Shown here: positions 33,964 to 43,590 of the stretch, piece after piece
Numbering within the stretch: the stretch's first letter is position 1
How the letters are laid out: every line of letters starts with the position of its first letter
Assembly: GCA_040756995.1 (NCBI GenBank)
Contig: JBFLYK010000016.1
Span: forward strand, 1-64,000
DNA: 64,000 nucleotides
DNA from: BP-133 sp040756995
GTDB taxonomy: Bacteria; Actinomycetota; Acidimicrobiia; IMCC26256; BP-133
Reading direction: 5' to 3'
Made by a program: the position numbers and the translations under genes
The notes under the pieces: model-generated
Told to the model about the DNA's origin: nothing
Seen by the model: the letters and a program-made list of their open reading frames with translations, nothing else
Database searches by the model: none

Positions 33964-34415
33964 GGACGGCTCGCCGCCTTCTGGCGCTGTTCCTGTTCGG
34001 CGCGCCGATCGTGGCCGGAAGCTGCGGCGGCGCCGACGATCCCACCATCGACGATCCGAACCTCTTGACCAGTTCCAGCGCACCGCCGGGAGCCACCGCC
34101 TGCGCGAATGTCCGCCAGGATCTCGAGGGCCTGCGTCAGACGCTGGGAGTTCCTGACGGCATCGAAGAACTGAAGCAGATGCTGGCTGACGCGCTGGATC
34201 AGATCGGTGCGGCCGTGCGCGACGCCGGAGACCTTGCCGGCGAGGCCGCTCGTCCGGTCAGGGACGCCCTGAGTGAGGCGTGGGCCAACGCCGGCCGCGC
34301 CCTCGCCGCCGTCGCCGACGGCAATTTCGGGCTCGCCCGGGAAGAACTGGGGCAGGCGAAGGACGACGTCCGCCGGGCATGGGATCGGCTCGCTGCAGTC
34401 TGCGGCAGCTCGTGA
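33960..34415 (+). CDS. Small helical lipoprotein
   Basis: 151 aa from the ATG at 33960, overlapping the previous stop. Signal with lipobox (ALFLFGAPIVAGSCGGADD; AGSC), then a predicted helical bundle with regular hydrophobic spacing (VRQDLEGLRQTLGVPDGIEELKQMLADALDQIGAAVRDAGDLAGE, then LAREELGQAKDDVRRAWDRLAAVC). Not recognised. Its place between a response regulator and its kinase suggests it senses or signals at the envelope. Confidence 0.7.
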   Translation: MRTARRLLALFLFGAPIVAGSCGGADDPTIDDPNLLTSSSAPPGATACANVRQDLEGLRQTLGVPDGIEELKQMLADALDQIGAAVRDAGDLAGEAARPVRDALSEAWANAGRALAAVADGNFGLAREELGQAKDDVRRAWDRLAAVCGSS

Positions 34416-34489
34416 TCGGAGTAGCGTGGGGCGGCGGCATCGGCCGGGGGCCACCCGACGATACTGGCCGCTGAGCAGGTGGTGCGGCC

Positions 34490-35980
34490 GTGAAGCGTGA
34501 GGACGGGAGCGACGTAGAGGGGCCAGGAAGCGCCCGGGGCGGCCGCTGGCCCTGGCGCCAGCCGGACGGCTGTCTGGTTGCGCTTCCGAACCGCTTCCGG
34601 CGCCGGCTGACCATCGCCTTCGTGGCGGTGGCCGGTGTCGCCTCCGGTGCGCTGGCCGGCGGCAGCTATCTGGTCACCTCGCATTACCGGCTCTCGGCGT
34701 TGGCCGAGCGAGCCGAACGCCAGGCCCGGGTGAACCTCGCGCTCACGACGGCTCGGGACAGTGTTGCCGAGCTCGATCACCTCTTCAACGTGTACCGGGA
34801 ACTGGGTGGCGTGGAGACCATGGCGATCGCCGCGGACGGCACGGTTCGCTCGTCGCTGCCGAGCCTGGGCCGCGAGGACATTCCAGCGAGACTCCGGCGC
34901 GATCTGCCCGACAATGACGTGCTGACGGCCCACGCCGATGTCGCCGGTAATCCTTACCTTGTCCTCGCCGGCCGGCCCCGAGGGTCGGCCGTGCAGCTCT
35001 ATTTCTTCTTCTCTCGGCGGGGTGTGCTCGAGAGTCTGACCACCATGCGGACCGGCCTGTTGGTGGGCTGGCTGGCGATCATCGGGCTGGCGGCACTGGT
35101 CGGGCGGATGGTGGCCCGGGCGACGCTGTTGCCGGTGCGGGCCACCGCCGAAGCGGCCCGCAACATCGCTGAAGGGCTGCTCTCGACGCGGCTACCGCCA
35201 GGGACCGATGACGAGTTCGGAGCGCTGGCCTCGTATTTCAACCGCATGGCCGACGAGGTCCAGCAGCAGATCGCCGCCTTGTCGGAGGCCCGTGACCGCG
35301 AGAAGCGCTTCACCGCCTTCGCCGCCCACGAGCTGCGGACGCCGCTGACGGCCATGAGCACCGCCGCCTCTCTGCTGGAAGAGGACATCGGCGAGCTGCC
35401 CGAGCGGGCTCGCCGTCCGGCTGCCTTGCTCGTCTCCGACGTGACCCGGTTGCGGCAGCTCGTGCTCGATCTGCTCGAACTGGGCCGGCTCGATTCCGGG
35501 GTCGACGACGTTCAGCTCGAGCGTCTGGACGTCGGCGGCGTCGTCGCCGAGGTCGTGAACGCGGCGCGCTGGGAGGCCGACGTCCGTCTCGATCTCGCGT
35601 CATTGGAGGTTGTCTCCGATGCCTGGAGCCTGGAGCGGATTCTGGCCAATCTCGTGGGGAACGCCGTCCGGCATGGTGGGCGGGGCGTGGAGGTGCGGGT
35701 TCGCGCCGTCGGTGAGCAGGCGGTCATCGAGGTGCGAGACGCCGGCCCCGGGATCCCCGAGGAGGACATTCCCCGGCTCTTCGACCGGTTCTACACCGCC
35801 AACCGGGTGACCGCAGGCAGCGGCCTGGGGCTGGCCATCGTCCGTGAGCATGCCGACCGGATCGGCGCCGTTCTCGACGTCCCCAGTCTCGAGGGTGCCG
35901 GGACAACGGTGATCGTCTCACTGCCCTTGTGTCCCGGCGACAACGCCGCCGCACCGAACCGGAGCGTCTCAATCTTGTGA
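34490..35980 (+). CDS. Membrane sensor histidine kinase (MtrB/PhoR type)
   Basis: 496 aa, GTG start. Two transmembrane helices (AFVAVAGVASGALAGGSYLV; LVGWLAIIGLAALVGRMVAR) flank an extracytoplasmic domain of ~130 residues. HAMP (LLPVRATAEAARNIAEGLLSTRLP), H-box FAAHELRTPLTAMSTAAS, N-box RILANLVGNAVRHGG, G1 VRDAGPGIP, F-box LFDRFYTA and G2 GSGLGLAIVREHADRIG. It ends the four-gene unit that begins with the regulator at 32569. Convergent with the GH15 gene, overlapping nothing, 37 bp apart. Confidence 0.92.
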   Translation: MKREDGSDVEGPGSARGGRWPWRQPDGCLVALPNRFRRRLTIAFVAVAGVASGALAGGSYLVTSHYRLSALAERAERQARVNLALTTARDSVAELDHLFNVYRELGGVETMAIAADGTVRSSLPSLGREDIPARLRRDLPDNDVLTAHADVAGNPYLVLAGRPRGSAVQLYFFFSRRGVLESLTTMRTGLLVGWLAIIGLAALVGRMVARATLLPVRATAEAARNIAEGLLSTRLPPGTDDEFGALASYFNRMADEVQQQIAALSEARDREKRFTAFAAHELRTPLTAMSTAASLLEEDIGELPERARRPAALLVSDVTRLRQLVLDLLELGRLDSGVDDVQLERLDVGGVVAEVVNAARWEADVRLDLASLEVVSDAWSLERILANLVGNAVRHGGRGVEVRVRAVGEQAVIEVRDAGPGIPEEDIPRLFDRFYTANRVTAGSGLGLAIVREHADRIGAVLDVPSLEGAGTTVIVSLPLCPGDNAAAPNRSVSIL

Positions 35981-36017
35981 CAGTCGAAGGCCTGGGTACC
36001 AAGCGCGCCGCGGGTGA

Positions 36018-37826
36018 CTACGTCGGGCGCATCCGGGCAAGGTTGACGGCGCTCGAGACCAGGCCCACGTGGCTGAAGGCCTGGGGGAAGTTTCCGAGGA
36101 ACTCGCCGGTGGTCGGGTGAATCTGCTCGGGAAGCAGCGAGAGGTGGTTGGCTTTCTTGCACAGGGACTGAAACAGTTCGACGGCCTCGTCGTAGCGCCC
36201 CTGGTAGGCCAGATTGTCGACGAGCCAGAAGCTGCAGAGCAGGAAGGCGCCTTCGTCACCGGGAAGGCCGTCCGGTGATTCTTCCGGAAGGTACCGGTAG
36301 AGGAGGCCGTCACCGGCCCCGAGACGCCGGGTGACGGCCTCCGTGGTGGCGACCATCTTGGGATGGTCGGCGGGCACGACGCGGCGCAGCGGAAGTGACA
36401 GGAGACTGGCGTCCATCGCGCCGCCGTTCAACGCTTCCCGCAGCGTTTGGCGGTCCGGGTCCCAGGCCTTCTCGAGAATTGCGTCCCGGATCACCGCCGC
36501 CTCCTTGGCCCAGCGGTCTGCGTTCCCCGGGAGTCCGAACCGGTCGGCGAGGCGGGCCGCACGGTCCAACGCGACCTGACACATGGCCGCGGAGTAGGTG
36601 AAGACGCGGCCCGGAGCGCGGATCTCCCAGATGCCGTGGTCTGGCGAGTTCCAGACCTGTCCGGCCTGCTCCACGAGAGGGCGTAAGCGGTCCCACAATC
36701 CGGCGTCGAACCGGCCGCCGACACTGGCCCACTGGTAGGCACAGTCGAGGATCTCGCCGAAGGCGTCGTGCTGGCGCTGGTGGGCGGCGGCGTTCCCCCA
36801 CCTCACGGGTGACGACCGGCGATAGCCCTCGAGTTCGCGGTCTTCCCTCTCCGGTGGAGGGTATTGCCCGTCGAGGTCGTAGAGCACACCGGCGCGACCG
36901 GCCCGCCCGACGGCGTCCAATACCCAACCGAGAAAGCCCGCGGCCTCCGGACCAAGGCCGATGCGACGCAAGGCGTAAACGGAGAAGGCGGCGTCCCGGA
37001 TCCAGGCGTACCGGTAGTCCCAGTTCCGGAAGCCGCCGATGGCTTCGGGCAGCGACGATGTCGGAGCGGCGACGAGCGCGCCGTTCTCGAAATGGTCGAG
37101 CATCTTGAGGGTGATGGCCGACCGCCGAACCATCGGTTCGTTGAATCCGTCGTAGTCGATACGTGCGGACCAGCGTCGCCAGGCGTCAACGGTGGCGGTC
37201 ACGGCTTCGTCCGCGGTCTGGCCGGCGTGTCGATAGGCTCCGCCCGACCAGCGGAGCACCAGGACGAAGCGATCGCCCTCCGCGAGTTCAAGTTCGGTGC
37301 GCCGGCCGGCGAGCGGCCGGGTGGCGGACACCTGGAGAGCCAGGTCGGGGCGTTGAGGACAATCAAGAGCCAGCCCTCCGCCATGGTGCCGGTACACCGC
37401 CCCACCCCGCGGTTCCACCTCGACGACAATGCGGACGGTGCCTTCGAGGACCTCGACCGACCGGATCAGCTCTCCCCGGCCGGCCGGGACGTCCTCCCGG
37501 AGGTCGGCGCCGCGGCGCAAGGCCAGCGCGTCGGTTACGCGCATGAGCCCGGCGGCGTCGCGCAGTTCGGTCACCAGTACGCCGGTATCGGGGATGTAGC
37601 GCTGGCGGGCGGCCCTCAGCTCCGCGGGAGCGACCCGGAACGACCCGCCTCGCCGGGCATCGAGGAGTGAGCAGAACAGGGGCGGCGAGTCGAAGCGGGG
37701 GACGCACAACCAGGAAACCGCCCCATCCCGGCCCACCAGCGCCGCCGTCGTACCGTCGCCGATCACCCCATGGTCTTCGAGCGGAAGGTAACCGTCGACA
37801 GTGCGTAGCGCAGTCAGATCTCCCAT
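36018..37826 (-). CDS. GH15 family glycoside hydrolase (trehalase/glucoamylase)
   Basis: 602 aa from the ATG at 37826 with AGGAGGAG upstream. N-terminal beta-sandwich (DGYLPLEDHGVIGDGTTAALVGRDGAVSWLCVPRFDSPPLF), then an alpha/alpha barrel with GGFRNWDYRYAWIRDAAFSVYALRRIGLG, HGIWEIRAPGRVFTYSAAMC and the catalytic-base region GDEGAFLLCSFWLVDNLAYQGRYDEAVELF. This is the trehalase/glucoamylase pattern of actinobacteria. Encoded 13 bp inside the end of zwf, hence co-translated: glucose released could enter the pentose-phosphate route directly. Confidence 0.9.
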   Translation of the reverse strand: MGDLTALRTVDGYLPLEDHGVIGDGTTAALVGRDGAVSWLCVPRFDSPPLFCSLLDARRGGSFRVAPAELRAARQRYIPDTGVLVTELRDAAGLMRVTDALALRRGADLREDVPAGRGELIRSVEVLEGTVRIVVEVEPRGGAVYRHHGGGLALDCPQRPDLALQVSATRPLAGRRTELELAEGDRFVLVLRWSGGAYRHAGQTADEAVTATVDAWRRWSARIDYDGFNEPMVRRSAITLKMLDHFENGALVAAPTSSLPEAIGGFRNWDYRYAWIRDAAFSVYALRRIGLGPEAAGFLGWVLDAVGRAGRAGVLYDLDGQYPPPEREDRELEGYRRSSPVRWGNAAAHQRQHDAFGEILDCAYQWASVGGRFDAGLWDRLRPLVEQAGQVWNSPDHGIWEIRAPGRVFTYSAAMCQVALDRAARLADRFGLPGNADRWAKEAAVIRDAILEKAWDPDRQTLREALNGGAMDASLLSLPLRRVVPADHPKMVATTEAVTRRLGAGDGLLYRYLPEESPDGLPGDEGAFLLCSFWLVDNLAYQGRYDEAVELFQSLCKKANHLSLLPEQIHPTTGEFLGNFPQAFSHVGLVSSAVNLARMRPT

Positions 37827-39217
37827 GGCTCTCCTCCTGACGGCGACGGTCCGTCGGATCCGGCTCGATAGTCCAACAGCGGGCTGGCGCCGGCGTCCCA
37901 GGCCTCGAGGATCGGCTCGACGATTCGCCACGACTCCTCGGCCTCGTCGCCCCGGATGAACAGTGCAGGGTCTCCTTCCAACACGTCCATCAGGAGCCGG
38001 GCGTAGGGTGACAGCTCCTGGGGCGCGAGCTCGAGATCCCAGCGCGCCGGATCGAGGCAGAAGGGATCGCCGGCGCCGTTGAGCGCCAAATCGACGGACA
38101 GCCGGTCGGGATCCATGCTGAGCGTAAGGAGGTTGGGACCGGGCTCTTCCGGCTGGCCGAACGGCAGGCGCTCGACGGGCCGGAAGGCGACGCGGACCTC
38201 CCGCCGGTCAGCGGCTAGCGCCTTGCCCGTCCGGAGCCGGAACGGCACGTTCAACCACCGCCGGTTGTCGACGAAGAGCGTCACGTCGGTAAACGTCTCT
38301 GTTCCCCGGGCTGCATCGACGCCCGGCTCGGCCCCGTAGTCCGGCACGGGCCGTCCCTGCACGGCTCCGGCCCGGTAGCGTGCCCGGCGGGTGAGCCGGG
38401 AAGCATCGTGCGGTGTGAGGCGGCGTACCGACCGGAGCAGTTCGACCTTGGCGTCTCGCAACGGGCCTTCGCCGAGACCGGCCGGCCGTTCCATGGCCAC
38501 GAAGCAGACCAGCTGCAGGAGGTGGTTCTGCACCATGTCCCGGAGGGCGCCGGTGTGGTCGTAGTAACCGGCCCGGCCCTCGAGGGCGACGGTCTCGTCC
38601 CAGACGATCTCGATGGAGCTGATGTGTTCGGCGCACCACAGGGGTTCGAAGAGGCGGTTGGCGAACCGCAGCCCCAGGATGTTCTGTACGGTCTGCTTGC
38701 CGAGGAAGTGGTCGATGCGAAACACGGCGGGCTCCGTGAAATGGCGGTGCAGCAGCCGGTTGAGATCCCGGGCCGACTCGAGATCGGTTCCGAACGGCTT
38801 CTCGACGACCAGTCGGCCATCGCCACCGAGCCCGGCGGCGGCGAGCCCCCGGATGGCGGCACCGAAGAGCGCCGGCGGCAGAGCCAGGAAGGCCACGATC
38901 GGACCGGCCGGATCCCCGAGAGGCTCTCGAAGGGCGTCTGGCTCGGCGACGTCACCCGGAACGTACCGGAGGCGGGAGACCAGCCGCTCGCGGGCCTCCC
39001 GGCTCAGATCGGAGGCATGCCGTTCGAGCCGCCGCGACGCCTCAAGCCGGAATCGGGTGTCGTCCCAGGGGTCGCGGGCCACACCGACGATGTCGACGTC
39101 TCGGGGCAGGGCACCGGCGCTGACGAGCTCGGCCAGCGCCCGCAGCAGATAGCGTGCAGTCAGGTCGCCGGTTGCGCCGAGAATCACGAGCCGGGAGGCA
39201 GTCACAGCGTTGGGCAC
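37814..39217 (-). CDS. zwf: Glucose-6-phosphate 1-dehydrogenase
   Basis: 467 aa from the GTG at 39217; AGGAAGG lies five bases upstream and the protein then starts VPNAVTASRLVILGATGDL with the Rossmann GATGDL at the expected place. A start at 39325 is in frame but unsupported. Substrate motif RIDHFLGK, also VVEKPFGTDLESA and RYYDHTGALRDMVQNH-type LLQLVCFVAMERP. It makes 6-phosphogluconolactone and NADPH. Operon with the GH15 gene; divergent from nhaA, 88 bp apart. Confidence 0.93.
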   Translation of the reverse strand: MPNAVTASRLVILGATGDLTARYLLRALAELVSAGALPRDVDIVGVARDPWDDTRFRLEASRRLERHASDLSREARERLVSRLRYVPGDVAEPDALREPLGDPAGPIVAFLALPPALFGAAIRGLAAAGLGGDGRLVVEKPFGTDLESARDLNRLLHRHFTEPAVFRIDHFLGKQTVQNILGLRFANRLFEPLWCAEHISSIEIVWDETVALEGRAGYYDHTGALRDMVQNHLLQLVCFVAMERPAGLGEGPLRDAKVELLRSVRRLTPHDASRLTRRARYRAGAVQGRPVPDYGAEPGVDAARGTETFTDVTLFVDNRRWLNVPFRLRTGKALAADRREVRVAFRPVERLPFGQPEEPGPNLLTLSMDPDRLSVDLALNGAGDPFCLDPARWDLELAPQELSPYARLLMDVLEGDPALFIRGDEAEESWRIVEPILEAWDAGASPLLDYRAGSDGPSPSGGEPWEI

Positions 39218-39305
39218 ACTCGCCTTCCTACCCAGTCCCGGTCCGTTCGTGTCGGGCTCGTACGCCGCCTGCTGATAGGTTCGGATCGGGACCGGGACCC
39301 CTGAG

Positions 39306-40655
39306 ATGAAGACCGACAGCGACACCGGCCTCGTCAGCGACGACGAACTGCGTCACGGTCCTCGGCGGCCGTGGCTCGGACCGCACCGGCCGCTGCTCCA
39401 ACGCTGGGTGAAACCGGTCATCGAGGTCCTGCACGTGGAGGCCGCGGGCGGCGTGGCGCTGCTGGTGGCCGCCGTTGCCGCCCTCGTGTGGGCAAATTCG
39501 CCGTGGCAGGGGGCGTACGAGTCCCTCTGGGCCACAGAGGCCGGCATCCGGATCGGCGGTTTTCAGCTCTCGCACGACCTCCGTCACTGGGTCAATGACG
39601 GCCTCATGGTCCTCTTCTTCTTCGTCGTCGGGCTGGAGATCAAGACAGAACTCGTCGCCGGAGAACTGGCGGACAGGCGCCGGGCGGCTCTGCCGATTGC
39701 CGCCGCCGCAGGCGGCATGGTCGTGCCCGCCGTCCTGTACGTGATGATCAACGTCTCCGGTGGCGCCTTGCGGGGTTGGGGAGTGCCGGTCGCCACCGAC
39801 ATCGCCTTCGCCGTCGGTGTCGTGGCGCTTCTCGGCCGGCGGGTCCCGCAGAGCCTCAAGATCTTCCTGCTCGCCCTGGCCATCGTCGATGACATCGGAG
39901 CCATCCTGGTCATCGCCGTCTTCTATACGGACAACCTCGCCCTCGGGTGGCTCGCCATGGCCGCCGGCCTGGTCGGCGCCGTGGCGCTCATGCGGTGGCT
40001 CCGGATCTGGTACGGCGCGGTCTACGTCGCCGCCGGCTTCGCCATCTGGCTGGCGACGCACGAGTCAGGGGTCCACGCCACGGTGGCCGGTGTGGCCCTC
40101 GGCCTGCTGGCGCCCGCCCGACCCCTCGTGACTCGGGAGCAGCTCGACCGCCTGGCGGCCATCCCAGACACCCGGCCGAAGGACGGCGGCCCCGAGGAGC
40201 CCCGCGACGTCGCCTTCCTCGTGCGGGAGTCGGAGTCCGTGGCGGAGCGGCTGCAGGACGCGCTTCATCCGTGGACGAGTTACGTCGTCATTCCGCTGTT
40301 CGCGCTGGCCAACGCCGGCGTCACGATCGAACGACAGATGATCAGCGACGCTGCCACGAGTCCCGTGACCCTCGGCGTGATGGCCGGGCTCGTCGTCGGC
40401 AAGCCCCTCGGTGTCCTCGCGGGTGCCTGGTTGGCCGTCCGGTTCCGGGCCGCGTCGCTGCCCTCCGGGGTCAATTGGCGCCAGGTCGGTGGTGTCGGGG
40501 CGGTGGCCGGCATCGGGTTCACCATGTCGCTGTTCATCGCCGGGCTGGCCTTCGGGGCGGACGCCGGCGCTTTCGAGCAGGCGAAGTTGGGCATCTTCGC
40601 CGCCTCTCTCGTGGCCGCCTGCATCGGTGCGGTGATCCTCCGGCGTCAGCCCTAA
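39306..40655 (+). CDS. nhaA: Na+/H+ antiporter NhaA
   Basis: 449 aa, ATG start. About 12 membrane segments. WVNDGLMVLFFFVVGLEIKTELVAGEL is the NhaA signature, followed by VATDIAFAVGVVALLGRRVP and the paired transport aspartates in LALAIVDDIGAILVIAVFYT; GVGAVAGIGFTMSLFIAGLAF near the end. It expels Na+ using inward H+ flow. The N-terminal ~25 residues and the loop around residue 280 are longer than in E. coli NhaA. Divergent from zwf and convergent with the FAD oxidase. Confidence 0.93.
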   Translation: MKTDSDTGLVSDDELRHGPRRPWLGPHRPLLQRWVKPVIEVLHVEAAGGVALLVAAVAALVWANSPWQGAYESLWATEAGIRIGGFQLSHDLRHWVNDGLMVLFFFVVGLEIKTELVAGELADRRRAALPIAAAAGGMVVPAVLYVMINVSGGALRGWGVPVATDIAFAVGVVALLGRRVPQSLKIFLLALAIVDDIGAILVIAVFYTDNLALGWLAMAAGLVGAVALMRWLRIWYGAVYVAAGFAIWLATHESGVHATVAGVALGLLAPARPLVTREQLDRLAAIPDTRPKDGGPEEPRDVAFLVRESESVAERLQDALHPWTSYVVIPLFALANAGVTIERQMISDAATSPVTLGVMAGLVVGKPLGVLAGAWLAVRFRAASLPSGVNWRQVGGVGAVAGIGFTMSLFIAGLAFGADAGAFEQAKLGIFAASLVAACIGAVILRRQP

Positions 40656-40695
40656 CCGCCCCTCCCCCGCGGGTGGAGCCGAATCTGCATGCAGG

Positions 40696-43587
40696 TCACC
40701 GAAGTCCGCCCGATCGGAGGGCCGACCGGGCAACCTCGGCGAGGTGGTGGGAGGATCGGCCGGCCCCCTGCCTGATCTGTTCGCGGCAGCTGAAGCCGTC
40801 GGCCACGACCAGTACGTCGTCGTCAGCCTTTCTGATCGCCGGAAGCAGCACCCGCTCCGCGCAGGCCATCGACACGTCGTAGTGCGACGCCTCGAACCCG
40901 AACGCCCCGGCCATACCGCGGCACCCCGAGTCGAGCACGTCGACGTCCAATCCGAGCCGCTCGAGCATCCGGACTTCCGCGTCGAAGCCCAGCACCGCCT
41001 TGTGGTGGCAGTGCGGCTGGACCAGCGCCCGCCGGCGCAACGGCGGAGCACGGAGGTCCGAGGCGTGCTCGTCGAGGAACTCCGACAGGAGCACCGTCTG
41101 GGTCGCCAAACGACGAGCGTCGAGCCTCCGGGGGAGGAGGTTCACCAGTTCGTCGCGGAAGACGGCGGCGCAACTGGGTTCGAGGACGACGACCGGCGTA
41201 CCCGCCTCGATGTCGGCGGCGAGGGTGCGCAGTGTCCGCTGCAAGAGCCGACGGGCGTGTCGGAGGAAGCCAAAGTCATACAGCGGCCGGCCGCAGCACA
41301 CCCAGGGGCGGGGAACCGAGACGCTGAAACCGGCGGCGTCGAGCAGCTCGACGGCCGCCCGGCCGATGTAGGGTGTGAAGTGATTGGTGAAGGTGTCGGG
41401 CCAGACGATGACCCGCCGGCGCCCGCCGGCGGGCGGACTTGGCGGGCGCCGGCGGAACCAGGCGGTGAAGGTCTCCGCTGCGAACGGCGGAGCCGTCCGC
41501 TCGGCGGCGATTCCGGCCGACCGCTTGAGCAGCTGTCCGAGCCCCGGTGCCGACATGGCGGCGTTCGCGATCCCGGGGCTCCTCGCGGCGAGGGCGGCGC
41601 CGTACATGATGAATCCCATCGCGTAGGCAGCCCTCGGTCGCAGCCGGTGAGCGTAGTAGTGAGCCAGAAACTCGGCCTTGTAGGTGGCGATGTCGACGTT
41701 CACCGGACACTCACCACGGCAACCCTTGCAGGCCAGGCACAGATCAAGGGCGTCCTTGACGTGGTCGTCCCGGAACCCCCCGACTGGTCCGCGGCCCGAC
41801 AGCATGTCGAACAAGAGATGCGCTCGCCCCCGTGTCGAGTGCTCCTCCTCACGCGTGACCATGTAGCTCGGGCACATGATGCCGCCGTCCGTTCGTCGGC
41901 ACTTCCCGACGCCGACGCAGCGCTGTGTCGCCCGGGAGAAGTCGCCGTCGTCGTCGGGAAACTGGAAGTACGTCCGCACCGGTTTCGGGTCGTAGCCCGG
42001 TCCGAGCCGCAGGTCCTCGTCGACACGGTATGGATCGACGACCTTGTGAGGGTTCATCCGCCCATCGGGATCCCAGATCGCCTTGAACCGGGCGAAGGCC
42101 TCCACGAGCTCAGGGCCGAACATCTTGGGAAGGAACTCCGCTCGGGCCTGGCCGTCGCCGTGTTCCCCGGAAAGGGCTCCTCCCAGCGAAACGACGAGGT
42201 CGGTCGCCTCCTCGAGGAAGGACCGGAATCGCTTGACGCCGTCCGGCGTCACCAGGTCGAAGTTGATCCGGGTGTGCACGCATCCGTCGCCGAAATGTCC
42301 GTAGAGCGCGCCCCGTAAGCCGAATCGCTCGTAGAGCTCGTGAAGCCTCCGCACGTACTCACCCAGCCGCTCCGGGGCCACGGCCGAGTCCTCCCAGCCC
42401 TCCCAGGTGTCGGCCTCGCCGGGGACGCGGGCGGTCGCCCCGAGGCCCGACTCCCGAATCTCCCACACGGCCTCCATTTGCTCGACGTCGGAATAGAACT
42501 CGGCGGCCACCGCTGGATCACGCCGTGTCAGATCTTCAACGAATTCGCGGGCCCGGCCCTCGGCCTCGTCGCCGTCCTCGCCGCCAAACTCGACCAGGAG
42601 CCAGCCTCGGCCCGGCGGAAGGAGGTCGACCTGGCGGGGCAGCCCCTTGCGGCGCATGTCGGCCACCAGCGTTTCGTCGATGCCCTCCAGGCCGGTCGGG
42701 CGGGCTGCGAGTACGGCGGGGACGTCGTCGGCCGCCCGGTAGACGTCGGGATAGCCCGCGACAACCAGCCGGCGGGCCGGGGGGCTGTGAACCAGCCGGC
42801 AGGTCGCACCCAGCACGAGGACGCACGTCCCTTCGGAGCCGACCAGGGCCCGCGCCACGTTGAAGCCGTGCTCGGGCAGGAGCTGGTCGAGCGCGTAGCC
42901 GGAAACGAGGCGGGGGATCGACGGGAAGCGCGCCCGGATGAGCTCGGCGTACCGGTCCCGGAGATCGCGGAGGCTCCGGTAGATCTCGCCCCGCCGTCCG
43001 CCGGCTGCGATCATGCGGCCGAGTTCCACATCCGATGTGGGCCCGACCGTCAGCCGGAGGCCGTCGTAGGTGACGACGTCCAGTTGCTCGATGTTGTCGG
43101 AAGTCCTGCCGGCCATGACCGAGTGGACGCCGCACGAGTTGTTGCCGATCATCCCGCCCAGCGTGCAGTACTCATGCGTGGAGGGATCGGGGCCGAACGT
43201 GAGGTGGTGGCGCTCGGCCGCGGCCCGGAGGTCGTCCAGGACGGCGCCCGGTTCCACCACGGCCCGGCGCGCTGCAGGATCGATGTCGACGATACGGCGC
43301 AGGTACTTCGAGAAGTCGAAGACGACGGCCACGTTGCACGACTGCCCGGCCAGGCTCGTCCCTCCGCCCCGGCCCAGGACCGGGACGTCGTGGCGACGGC
43401 ACACCTCGAGCGCGGCGACCACGCTGTCGATCGTGCGGGGTACCACCACGCCGAGTGGCACCTGCCGGTAGTTCGACGCCGCCGTCGAGTACAGCGATCG
43501 GCTCCCGGCGTCGAAGCGGACCTCTCCGTTCACCACGGCGGAGAGGTCCGAAGCCAGCGACGCGTTACGCGACGGTGACCGGGTCAC
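40696..43587 (-). CDS. FAD-linked oxidase / Fe-S fusion (D-lactate or glycolate dehydrogenase-like)
   Basis: 963 aa. GTG start three bases after the protease stop. N-terminal FAD-binding type-4 domain (VPVLGRGGGTSLAGQSCNVAVVFDFSKYL; STHEYCTLGGMIGNNSCGVHSVMAGRTSDN) with the FAD-oxidase C-domain; then two 4Fe-4S clusters (CVGVGKCRRTDGGIMCPSY; CLACKGCRGECPVNVD) and CCG domains (WVCCGRPLYDFGF). This is a GlcD+GlcF or Dld-type fusion that oxidises D-2-hydroxy acids and passes electrons to quinone. Substrate is not certain. Co-transcribed with the membrane protease fusion. Confidence 0.88.
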   Translation of the reverse strand: MTRSPSRNASLASDLSAVVNGEVRFDAGSRSLYSTAASNYRQVPLGVVVPRTIDSVVAALEVCRRHDVPVLGRGGGTSLAGQSCNVAVVFDFSKYLRRIVDIDPAARRAVVEPGAVLDDLRAAAERHHLTFGPDPSTHEYCTLGGMIGNNSCGVHSVMAGRTSDNIEQLDVVTYDGLRLTVGPTSDVELGRMIAAGGRRGEIYRSLRDLRDRYAELIRARFPSIPRLVSGYALDQLLPEHGFNVARALVGSEGTCVLVLGATCRLVHSPPARRLVVAGYPDVYRAADDVPAVLAARPTGLEGIDETLVADMRRKGLPRQVDLLPPGRGWLLVEFGGEDGDEAEGRAREFVEDLTRRDPAVAAEFYSDVEQMEAVWEIRESGLGATARVPGEADTWEGWEDSAVAPERLGEYVRRLHELYERFGLRGALYGHFGDGCVHTRINFDLVTPDGVKRFRSFLEEATDLVVSLGGALSGEHGDGQARAEFLPKMFGPELVEAFARFKAIWDPDGRMNPHKVVDPYRVDEDLRLGPGYDPKPVRTYFQFPDDDGDFSRATQRCVGVGKCRRTDGGIMCPSYMVTREEEHSTRGRAHLLFDMLSGRGPVGGFRDDHVKDALDLCLACKGCRGECPVNVDIATYKAEFLAHYYAHRLRPRAAYAMGFIMYGAALAARSPGIANAAMSAPGLGQLLKRSAGIAAERTAPPFAAETFTAWFRRRPPSPPAGGRRRVIVWPDTFTNHFTPYIGRAAVELLDAAGFSVSVPRPWVCCGRPLYDFGFLRHARRLLQRTLRTLAADIEAGTPVVVLEPSCAAVFRDELVNLLPRRLDARRLATQTVLLSEFLDEHASDLRAPPLRRRALVQPHCHHKAVLGFDAEVRMLERLGLDVDVLDSGCRGMAGAFGFEASHYDVSMACAERVLLPAIRKADDDVLVVADGFSCREQIRQGAGRSSHHLAEVARSALRSGGLR

Positions 43588-43590
43588 CGG

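Noticed and set aside
43564..43579. GTTAC GCGACG GTGAC box
   Set aside because: It lies within the first codons of the FAD oxidase gene, so it was not listed as a promoter box; may still be functional.
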